Assembly: GCA_006227085.1 (NCBI GenBank)
Contig: SBFY01000050.1
Coordinates: forward strand, 1 to 5,233
Direction of reading: 5' to 3'
From: Gammaproteobacteria bacterium
Lineage (GTDB): Bacteria > Pseudomonadota > Gammaproteobacteria > Pseudomonadales > M0112
DNA: 5,233 bases
Both the position numbers and the translations under genes were made by a program. The notes under the pieces were generated by a model. It was given only the letters and a program-made list of their open reading frames with translations, was not told the DNA's origin and ran no database searches. Below, one piece after another: positions 1-5,233 of the stretch; position 1 is the stretch's first letter; each line of letters starts with the position of its first letter.

Positions 1-741
1 ATTGTGATCACCGGTGGCGCACAGGGCCTCGGTCGTAGCATGGCCGAGGCGTTCGCCGCCAAAGGCGCCAAGCTGGCCCTGGTCGACCTCAATGCTGATC
101 GACTGGCAGAGGCCGTCAGTGCCTGCAAGGCTGCTGGTGGTGATGCCCGCGCCTACACCGCCAACATCGCCAATGAAGAAGCTGTCGCTGGCCTGTTCGA
201 CGCGGTCATTGCTGACTTCGGTACCGTCGATGGCCTCATCAATAATGCCGGCATTACCCGCGATGGCCTGCTGGTCAAAGCCAAAGAGGGCGTGATCGAT
301 AAACGCATGAGCCTGCAGGAATGGCAGATGGTCATTGATGTGAACCTGACCGGCGTTTTCCTGTGTGGTCGCGAGATCGCCACCCGCCTGATTGAACTGG
401 GCAAGCCCGGATTAATCCTGAACATCTCCAGCTTGTCGAAAGCCGGCAATATGGGGCAGACCAACTACTCCGCCGCGAAAGCCGGTGTGGCCGCCATGAC
501 CGTGACCTGGGCCAAGGAACTGGCGCGCTACGGCATCCGTTGCGCTGGCATTGCTCCCGGCTTTATTGCCACGGAAATGGTAGCGTCCATGAAACCGGAG
601 GCACTGGAAAAACTGTCCGCCGGTATCCCGCTCAAGCGTTTGGGCAAGCCGGAAGAAATTGCCCTTTCCGCTATCTACATTTTTGAAAACGATTACTACA
701 CGGGCCGCACGCTGGAGATGGATGGCGGCATGCGTATCTGA
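1..741 (+). CDS. SDR-family oxidoreductase, FabG-like (5' end outside window)
   Basis: This is a classical short-chain dehydrogenase/reductase with a Rossmann fold, probably cytoplasmic and tetrameric like its family. Numbering from the codon at base 1, the cofactor motif TGGAQGLG is at residues 4-11, NNAG at 81-84, the catalytic Asn at 115 (DVNLTG), the catalytic Ser at 143 (NISS), and YSAAK gives Tyr156 and Lys160. The PGF segment follows near 186-188, and the chain ends in the usual DGGM. The catalytic set is therefore intact. Asp29 at the end of the second strand (VDLN) is the residue that usually selects NAD(H) over NADP(H) in this family. The reading frame is open to the left edge and the cofactor motif starts almost at once, so roughly 5-10 N-terminal residues are missing; the GTG at base 4 is unlikely to be the start. 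It resembles 3-oxoacyl-ACP reductases, but the substrate cannot be read from sequence; a 3-hydroxyacyl-CoA or other alcohol dehydrogenase is equally possible. Confidence 0.93.
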   Translation: MVITGGAQGLGRSMAEAFAAKGAKLALVDLNADRLAEAVSACKAAGGDARAYTANIANEEAVAGLFDAVIADFGTVDGLINNAGITRDGLLVKAKEGVIDKRMSLQEWQMVIDVNLTGVFLCGREIATRLIELGKPGLILNISSLSKAGNMGQTNYSAAKAGVAAMTVTWAKELARYGIRCAGIAPGFIATEMVASMKPEALEKLSAGIPLKRLGKPEEIALSAIYIFENDYYTGRTLEMDGGMRI

Positions 742-757
742 TCCCAAGCCCTGAAAC

Positions 758-784
758 AAAAAGCAGCCAAACGGCTGCTTTTTT
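758..784. terminator. Bidirectional intrinsic terminator
   Basis: Bases 758-768 (AAAAAGCAGCC) pair perfectly with 773-783 (GGCTGCTTTTT) around a four-base loop, AAAC (769-772). The core GC-rich stem is 761-768 with 773-780. On the plus strand it is followed by a run of six T (779-784). On the minus strand the arm continues as five T, G and three T (762-754). It therefore fits Rho-independent termination of both the SDR gene, which stops at 741, and the convergent AmpG-like gene, whose stop codon (785-783) lies in the plus-strand T tract. Confidence 0.9.
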
Positions 785-2081
785 ATTGCCGGCTCATCGA
801 TGGCCCGGATGCCGTCCACGGCGCCACTTTCAACAGCAATACCATGCCCGGCACGGCCAGCACCGTGCATAACAGGAAGAAAGGCGTCCACCCCATCCAT
901 TCCACCAGATAACCGGTGGAGGCATTGGCCACGGTGCGCGGAATCGCGGTCACGGCAGTGAACAAGGCAATTTGCGTGGCAGCGAAGCGCACATCGGTAC
1001 TGCGGGCAATCCATGCGGTAAACGCCGCGGTTCCCAGCCCGACCCCGAGATACTCCACACTGATCACCGCTGCCAACAACCAGCGATTGGGAGCACCAGC
1101 CTCGGCGAGGATGGCATAGCCGAGAATGCTCACCAGCTGCACTGCACCAAAAACCCACAGCGCCCGGTTGATCCCCAATCGCAACATCCACAGGCCACCC
1201 ACAATCGCGCCGACCATGGATGGCCATAGTGCAGCGTGCTTCGCCACCAATCCGATATCCATGAGCGTGTAACCCATGTCCACATAAAATGGCGTTGCCA
1301 ACGCGGTTGCCATGCTGTCACCGAGTTTGTAGCAAAACAGGAAGGCCAGCATGAACAACACATGCGTGACACCGTGCTGTTGCAACAATTGCCGGAAAGG
1401 ATCAATCACGGCCGATTGCAAGGTTTGCTGTTGCACCGGCGCGGCCACCGCTTCGCGGATCAGGCAGGTGGTGACAATGCCCAGCAACATGAATGCTGCC
1501 GTCACCACAAACGCCATCTGCCAGGATGCCGCATCCGCCAGCAGCAGCGCCAACGAGCCGGGCACCAGGCTGGAAATACGGTACAGGTTGACGTGAATGG
1601 CATTCCCCAAGCCCAATTCATGATCCGGAAGCAATTCACGACGGTAAGCATCCAGGGCAATGTCCTGGGTGGCACTGAAGAAAGCCACTGCAAAACACAG
1701 GATGGCGATACTGTGCAGGGAATATTCCGGCGATATCATCCCCAGCAACGCTACCGTAACCAGCAGCACTACCTGGGTCAGCAACATCCAGCTGCGACGA
1801 CGCCCCCAGTCACCCCGCCCCAGGGCGTAACGATCCAGCAGCGGTGCCCACAGGAATTTCCATGCATAGGGCAGGCCCAGCAGCGAAAACAGCCCGATGT
1901 ACTCCAGCGCCACGCCTTTCACGCGCAACCAGGCCGGCACCAGCTGGATCAGGACATACAAGGGCAAGCCGGAGGAAAAACCGGTAAACACGCAGATCAG
2001 CATGCGCCGGTTCAGGATATCTTGCTGCCAGGAACTGGAAGCGACAGGAGGCGGCACTGCACCAGAGACAGAATCAGGCAT
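783..2081 (-). CDS. ampG: AmpG-family muropeptide permease (MFS transporter)
   Basis: The 432-residue product is an inner-membrane major facilitator protein of the AmpG family, which imports GlcNAc-anhydroMurNAc peptides from the periplasm during peptidoglycan recycling; in some bacteria this feeds beta-lactamase induction. Signature stretches in order are GFSSGLPL (34-41), IGLFSLLGLPYAWKFLWAPLLDRY (about 62-85), the loop GRRRSW (93-98), SATQDIALDAY (136-146), and later YKLGD and FAATQ, all with close counterparts in E. coli AmpG. The hydrophobic pattern suits about 12 membrane helices. E. coli AmpG is 491 residues; this protein ends where its last two helices would begin. The ATG at 2081 was chosen because family homology begins around W18 (WQQDILNRRML), which excludes the Met at 27, and no homologous sequence precedes it. 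Its ribosome site is weak. The frame stays open upstream to 2990, but that part is antisense to the ABC ATPase gene. The family is clear; the exact substrate is inferred. Confidence 0.9.
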   Translation of the reverse strand: MPDSVSGAVPPPVASSSWQQDILNRRMLICVFTGFSSGLPLYVLIQLVPAWLRVKGVALEYIGLFSLLGLPYAWKFLWAPLLDRYALGRGDWGRRRSWMLLTQVVLLVTVALLGMISPEYSLHSIAILCFAVAFFSATQDIALDAYRRELLPDHELGLGNAIHVNLYRISSLVPGSLALLLADAASWQMAFVVTAAFMLLGIVTTCLIREAVAAPVQQQTLQSAVIDPFRQLLQQHGVTHVLFMLAFLFCYKLGDSMATALATPFYVDMGYTLMDIGLVAKHAALWPSMVGAIVGGLWMLRLGINRALWVFGAVQLVSILGYAILAEAGAPNRWLLAAVISVEYLGVGLGTAAFTAWIARSTDVRFAATQIALFTAVTAIPRTVANASTGYLVEWMGWTPFFLLCTVLAVPGMVLLLKVAPWTASGPSMSRQ

Positions 2082-2192
2082 ATATCCCGGCTTCGTATTC
2101 GACAGGAGCCCATTGTGACATGACCTTTTCGTCACTGCACCTGAAGGCCTGCGTGATAAAATGCCCTCCTGCCACCCCACCCTGAACAGCTC
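2082..2192. promoter_or_regulatory. Divergent intergenic region between ampG-like gene and ABC operon
   Basis: These 111 bases separate the starts of the leftward AmpG-like gene and the rightward ABC operon, so both promoters should lie here or just inside the genes. The rightward signal is annotated separately. For the leftward gene the best candidate is TG-T-CACAAT on the minus strand (hexamer at 2117-2112), an extended -10 with four of six consensus bases and no convincing -35; I regard it as weak. A short inverted repeat, GTGAC (2115-2119) and GTCAC (2131-2135) separated by 11 bases, lies between the two candidate promoters and could be an operator or chance. Confidence 0.45.
2154..2162 (+). 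promoter_or_regulatory. Extended -10 promoter element for the ABC/panE operon
   Basis: TGATAAAAT fits the extended -10 pattern TG-N-TATAAT with five of six hexamer bases (TAAAAT, 2157-2162). No good -35 is found at the usual spacing (ACTGCA at 2134-2139 for 17 bases), which is common for extended -10 promoters. A start of transcription near 2168-2170 would leave a leader of only about 25 bases before the ATG at 2193. Confidence 0.5.
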
Positions 2193-3089
2193 ATGACCCC
2201 CATCCTCGAAGTCCAGCAACTCCGCAAGCACTACGGGCCGCACATCGCGGTCGATGGCATCAGTTTTGCCATCCCTGCCGGCAGCTGTTTCGGCCTGCTG
2301 GGCCCCAATGGTGCAGGCAAGACCACCACCATCGAGATGATCGAGGGCATGACGCGGCCCACCGCCGGCACCATCCTCTACAAGGGCCAGCCACCGGGCC
2401 AGCGCTTCCGCGAGGAATGTGGCATCCAGTTCCAGCACACGGCATTGATGGATTACCTGAGCGTGCGGGAAGTCCTGCAATTGTTTGCACGCATGTACCA
2501 GCACAGCGTGGCCATCGAGCCACTGGTCCAGCAATGCCAGCTCGACAGCTTCCTGGACCAACGCGCTACCCGCATCTCGGGTGGCCAACGGCAACGCTTG
2601 CTGCTGGCACTGGCCCTCATCAATGATCCCGCCATCGTTTTCCTTGATGAGCCGACCACCGGCCTTGATCCGCAATCGCGCCGGCAATTCTGGGCGCTGA
2701 TCCGGCGCATCCGTGAAGCCGGCAAGACCGTCATCCTCACCACCCATTACATGGACGAGGCCGAACAACTGTGCGATGAACTGGTGATCATGGATCGTGG
2801 CCACATCATCGACCAAGGCTCCCCGAAGGCTTTGCTGAAAAAACATTTCCAGCATGTCCGCGTTTGCCTGGATCGCAAGGATTTCACCTTGACGGCAGAA
2901 CAACTCGGCGAAGCGATTATCGAAACCGCCAATGACATTGAAATCCTCAGCCAATCGATTGACCGCACCATTGATACCCTGCGCCAGCACCAGGTGCCGC
3001 TGACTTCACTGCGCGTGCGCAACCCGACACTGGATGACCTGTTCCTGAAGCTGACCGGACACAGCCTGCAGGAAGGAGAGGCCTCATGA
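2193..3089 (+). CDS. ABC-2 type exporter, ATP-binding subunit
   Basis: This 298-residue cytoplasmic ATPase powers the membrane subunit encoded immediately downstream. It belongs to the DrrA/CcmA-like group of ABC exporter ATPases. Visible motifs are Walker A GPNGAGKTT (37-45), Q-loop Gln81, signature ISGGQ (128-132, with Ile in place of the usual Leu), Walker B VFLDE (149-153) with catalytic Glu153, D-loop GLDP (157-160) and switch His185 (TTHYMDEAE). All catalytic residues are present, so it should hydrolyse ATP. After the nucleotide-binding domain (about 5-215) comes an extension of some 80 residues ending in TLDDLFLKLTG, typical of ABC-2 drug, polysaccharide or lipid exporter ATPases. The ATG at 2193 gives the normal family N-terminus, although the bases before it hold no strong Shine-Dalgarno. 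The stop overlaps the permease start in ATGA, so the two are probably translationally coupled. The substrate is unknown. Confidence 0.93.
   Translation: MTPILEVQQLRKHYGPHIAVDGISFAIPAGSCFGLLGPNGAGKTTTIEMIEGMTRPTAGTILYKGQPPGQRFREECGIQFQHTALMDYLSVREVLQLFARMYQHSVAIEPLVQQCQLDSFLDQRATRISGGQRQRLLLALALINDPAIVFLDEPTTGLDPQSRRQFWALIRRIREAGKTVILTTHYMDEAEQLCDELVIMDRGHIIDQGSPKALLKKHFQHVRVCLDRKDFTLTAEQLGEAIIETANDIEILSQSIDRTIDTLRQHQVPLTSLRVRNPTLDDLFLKLTGHSLQEGEAS
3071..3080 (+). promoter_or_regulatory. Strong ribosome binding site for the ABC permease
   Basis: GGAAGGAGAG lies inside the end of the ATPase gene, with AGGAGAG ending five bases before the ATG at 3086. It is the clearest Shine-Dalgarno in the window and fixes the permease start. 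Its strength contrasts with the weak site of the ATPase gene ahead of it. Confidence 0.8.
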
Positions 3090-4114
3090 AACGCCTGCAG
3101 GCCCTCCAGCGTTTCTTCGCCATGCTGCATGCCCGCAATCTTGAGTTTGTGCGCGATCGCGCGGCGTTGGTGTGGGCATTGATGTTCCCCGCACTGATGA
3201 TCCTCGGCTGCGCCATTATTTTTTCCGGTAACAGCCAACGCCTGCTGACCATCGGTTACCTCGGCACGGATGCTGCTGCCGCCCAGGCTGTCATGCCCAG
3301 TTTGCCGGAGGGCAGCATCGAATGGCTGGCGTATGAAGACCTGTCACTCGCCAGCACGCGGGTTCGTTACCACCAGCTGGACCTGTTGCTTGACCCCGGA
3401 CAACAGCGTTACTGGGTCAACCCCGAATCCGCACGCGGCAAGATCGCTGAACAACTGCTGCACGCTAACGGCCACACTGGCTGGCAATCACAATGGATCC
3501 AGGGACGCGCCGTGCGCTATGTCGATTGGGCCCTGCCCGGCATCCTTGGCATGAACATGATGTTCGCTTCGCTGTTTGGTGTGGGCTATGTCGTGGTGCG
3601 ATACCGCATGAATGGTGTCCTGAAACGCTTGCGTGCAACTCCCACCAATGCCTTCGAGTTCCTGTCATCGCAAATCGTATCGCGCCTGATCCTGATCATG
3701 CTCGCCAGCACACTGATTTTCATCGGCTGCGATTGGCTGCTCGATTTCCTGATGCTGGGCAGTTACCTCAACCTGTTCCTGGTGGGCGTGCTGGGCAGCA
3801 TGGCGATGATCAGCCTGGGATTGGTGATCTCCAGCCGGACCGACAGTGAAGAGTTTGCCGGCGGCATGCTGAACCTCTGCACCTGGCCGATGATGTTCCT
3901 GTCAGAAGTCTGGTTCTCACTGGACAATGCGCCGGCCTATGTGCGCGCGCTGGCAGAATTGTTACCGCTGACACACCTGGTCGCTGCAGCACGAAGCATC
4001 ATGCTGGAAGGCGCCGGACTGGTGGCCATACAGCATCACTTGCTGATCCTGGCCATCACAACCGTGGTACTGACCGCACTGGCATCCATGCTGTTCCGGT
4101 GGCAGCGGGATTAA
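3086..4114 (+). CDS. ABC-2 type exporter, membrane permease subunit
   Basis: This 342-residue integral inner-membrane protein is the partner of the ATPase gene it overlaps by four bases. The layout is that of an ABC-2 permease: a short cytoplasmic N-terminus rich in Arg (RNLEFVRDRAA, 17-27), a first membrane helix at about 28-46 (ending in GCAIIFSG), a soluble, presumably extracytoplasmic segment of about 100 residues (49-147), then about five hydrophobic segments near 149-171, 197-215, 226-248, 259-278 and 313-337. The loop RYRMNGVLKRLRATP (172-186) and the late motif LLPLTHLVAAARSIMLEG (292-309) are characteristic of the family. With one permease gene and one ATPase gene, the exporter is probably a dimer of each. 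Comparable systems export drugs, lipids or polysaccharides; nothing here identifies the substrate. The chain is slightly shorter than many relatives of the YhhJ/DrrB type but looks complete. Confidence 0.92.
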   Translation: MKRLQALQRFFAMLHARNLEFVRDRAALVWALMFPALMILGCAIIFSGNSQRLLTIGYLGTDAAAAQAVMPSLPEGSIEWLAYEDLSLASTRVRYHQLDLLLDPGQQRYWVNPESARGKIAEQLLHANGHTGWQSQWIQGRAVRYVDWALPGILGMNMMFASLFGVGYVVVRYRMNGVLKRLRATPTNAFEFLSSQIVSRLILIMLASTLIFIGCDWLLDFLMLGSYLNLFLVGVLGSMAMISLGLVISSRTDSEEFAGGMLNLCTWPMMFLSEVWFSLDNAPAYVRALAELLPLTHLVAAARSIMLEGAGLVAIQHHLLILAITTVVLTALASMLFRWQRD

Positions 4115-4116
4115 TC

Positions 4117-5037
4117 ATGGACAAGCGCGTGCACTGGCATGTCCTCGGCGCTGGCGCGATGGGATGCCTGTGGGCCGCCGACCTGGCCCGCGCAGGTCAT
4201 GAAGTTACCCTGCTGTTGAAACCCGACCACCCTGCGGGCACAGGCAGCGTAATGGTGGAAGACGGGCAGTCTGTGCAGTCATCCATCATCCGCACAGCAC
4301 ACACCAGCACACAACCCATCCAGCACCTGCTGGTCTGTACCAAAGCCACCGATACCGTGACTGCTGTGACAATGCATCATGCTTCCCTGACAGAAGACGC
4401 TTGCGTTGTTTTGCTGCAAAACGGCATGGGGCAACACCAGCAACTGGCTGAACGATTCCCGGGGATCCGCCTGTATGCGGCACTGAGCACCGATGGTGCC
4501 TGGCTGAAAGCACCATTCCATGTGGTCCATGCAGGTCATGGCCTCACGCGCATCGGCGGTTATACCCGCAACGCCACAGCCATCGCCTTGCTGCCTGCCC
4601 TGCACGCGCTCGTGCTACCCATTGAGTGGACGGATGACATCATGCCGGCCTTGTGGCTCAAGCTGGCGATCAACTGCGCGATCAACGGTTTGACTGCCCT
4701 GCACGATTGCCTGAACGGTGAATTACTGGATGATGGCCCACGACAGCGCACGATGCAGCAATTGTGTGAAGAGGTGGCAGCCGTGATGCAAGCCACTGGC
4801 ATCGCTGTCACCACTGGCGACCATTTGTATCAGGCCGCAGTGGAAACCGCGCAGAAGACGGCAGAGAACCGGTCATCCACCTTGCAGGATTTTCGCGCCG
4901 GGAGAGCCACGGAAATACCGGCGTTAAATGGTTACATCGTGTCGGCTGGTGAACGCCTTGGCATTGCCACGCCAGCCAATCGCGACATCGTTGACCGCAT
5001 CATGCAACGACGACCACTGCCCCCATCAACTGCGTGA
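4117..5037 (+). CDS. panE: 2-dehydropantoate 2-reductase (ketopantoate reductase)
   Basis: PanE (also ApbA) reduces 2-dehydropantoate to (R)-pantoate with NADPH in the cytoplasm, supplying the pantoate half of pantothenate and so CoA. The 306-residue protein has the dinucleotide motif GAGAMG (11-16), Lys76 (CTKATD), Asn102 in QNGMG, the catalytic Lys182 in LWLKLAINCAIN (179-190), LTA (192-194), NGEL (200-203), EEVAAV (218-223), Ser254 (ENRSS), and Glu266 in TEIPALNG. These correspond to the E. coli residues Lys72, Asn98, Lys176, Ser244 and Glu256. Lys35 is placed where E. coli uses Arg31 for the NADP phosphate; Asp79 replaces E. coli Gln75. The ATG at 4117 begins only six codons before the Rossmann strand; an in-frame GTG at 4099 lies inside the permease gene and is less likely. 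The start follows the permease stop by two bases (TAA-TC-ATG), so it is likely the last gene of that operon. panB, panC and panD are not in the window. Confidence 0.95.
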   Translation: MDKRVHWHVLGAGAMGCLWAADLARAGHEVTLLLKPDHPAGTGSVMVEDGQSVQSSIIRTAHTSTQPIQHLLVCTKATDTVTAVTMHHASLTEDACVVLLQNGMGQHQQLAERFPGIRLYAALSTDGAWLKAPFHVVHAGHGLTRIGGYTRNATAIALLPALHALVLPIEWTDDIMPALWLKLAINCAINGLTALHDCLNGELLDDGPRQRTMQQLCEEVAAVMQATGIAVTTGDHLYQAAVETAQKTAENRSSTLQDFRAGRATEIPALNGYIVSAGERLGIATPANRDIVDRIMQRRPLPPSTA

Positions 5038-5233
5038 CAACAGGGCTTGCGTCACGGCATAGGCAGCCAGTGCGCGCAAATGCAACGGTGCATTGAAACG
5101 GCCATCGTAACGCTCCCACAGCACTGCCGCTTCCTGGAAGCGCTGCTGCTGTATATAGGCAGGCAGCATCGCATGCAGCACCAATTGCACAGGTTGGCTA
5201 TCCGGGACACGCCCTTCAGCACTTTCCATCGCG
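5026..5233 (-). CDS. Unrecognised helical protein, C-terminal part (5' end outside window)
   Basis: An open frame enters from the right edge and ends at TGA (5028-5026); at least 68 residues are visible. A Met is encoded at 5229-5227, but the frame is open through the edge and no ribosome site can be judged, so it is treated as a partial gene. The visible part looks alpha-helical: LHAMLPAYIQQQRFQEAAVLWERY resembles one tetratricopeptide-type helix pair, and a second amphipathic or hydrophobic helix (LHLRALAAYAVTQALL) is close to the C-terminus, which ends LLSRS. I cannot name the family. The gene is convergent with panE and overlaps its last 12 bases. It is supported by the absence of any panE-strand gene here and by protein-like composition, but the short visible length keeps confidence moderate. 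Confidence 0.6.
   Translation of the reverse strand, partial: AMESAEGRVPDSQPVQLVLHAMLPAYIQQQRFQEAAVLWERYDGRFNAPLHLRALAAYAVTQALLSRS

Noticed and set aside
412..1227. Open minus-strand frame of 271 codons across the SDR and AmpG 3' ends
   Set aside because: It crosses the terminator and lies in another frame of two well-supported genes. Its composition (Gly, His, Arg and Cys rich) is not protein-like.
1236..2123. Open plus-strand frame of 295 codons inside the AmpG-like gene
   Set aside because: It is antisense to a clear AmpG-family gene, is dominated by His, Gln and Arg with no fold-like pattern, and has no ribosome site. It is the shadow of the codon bias of the real gene.
2114..2135. Possible CRP site (TGTGA followed by TCAC)
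   Set aside because: The half-sites are 13 bases apart, whereas CRP sites have a six-base spacer. It is kept only as an unassigned inverted repeat.
2453..3252. Several other minus-strand open frames across the ABC ATPase and permease genes
   Set aside because: They are short, overlap one another and the conserved ABC genes, and carry no recognisable motif.
4279..4814. Minus-strand open frames within panE
   Set aside because: panE is intact on the plus strand with all catalytic residues, and these frames are Cys- and Ser-rich shadows without initiation signals.
1..5233. CRISPR arrays, tRNA or rRNA genes, insertion sequences, phage genes and long repeats
   Set aside because: On reading both strands I saw no regularly spaced repeats, no tRNA-like cloverleaf with a TTCRA loop, no transposase or integrase, and no terminal inverted repeats. 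A dedicated covariance-model search was not possible.

Overview
This 5.2 kb window is compact bacterial chromosome, moderately GC-rich, with gene content and protein resemblances (E. coli-like PanE and AmpG) that point to a gammaproteobacterium. The genus cannot be fixed from this sequence. All genes look like ordinary metabolic, cell-wall or transport genes. I found no mobile element, CRISPR array, rRNA or tRNA, and nothing that amounts to a new defence or biosynthetic system.

Layout: (1) 1-741, plus strand, is the 3' part of a classical short-chain dehydrogenase/reductase (FabG-like); its first few codons lie outside the window. (2) 758-784 is a bidirectional intrinsic terminator between this gene and the convergent gene. 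(3) 783-2081, minus strand, is an AmpG-family major facilitator permease, probably for muropeptide uptake in peptidoglycan recycling. (4) 2082-2192 is a 111-bp divergent intergenic region with a good extended -10 element for the rightward genes. (5) 2193-5037, plus strand, is a tight three-gene operon: an ABC-2 exporter ATPase (2193-3089), its membrane permease (3086-4114, 4-base overlap), and a 2-dehydropantoate 2-reductase, PanE (4117-5037, 2-base gap). (6) 5026-5233, minus strand, is the C-terminal end of an unrecognised helical protein running off the window and overlapping the 3' end of panE by 12 bases.

How the genes work together: the ATPase and permease should form one exporter of unknown substrate. 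PanE makes pantoate for vitamin B5/CoA synthesis and has no obvious functional link to the exporter; the gene spacing nevertheless suggests co-transcription and probably translational coupling. The AmpG-like permease is divergent from that operon and shares only the short intergenic region. The most useful annotation points are the true start of the AmpG frame (an open frame continues about 300 codons upstream, antisense to the ABC ATPase), the lack of the C-terminal extension found in E. coli AmpG, the NAD-type aspartate in the SDR, and the convergent overlap at the right end.
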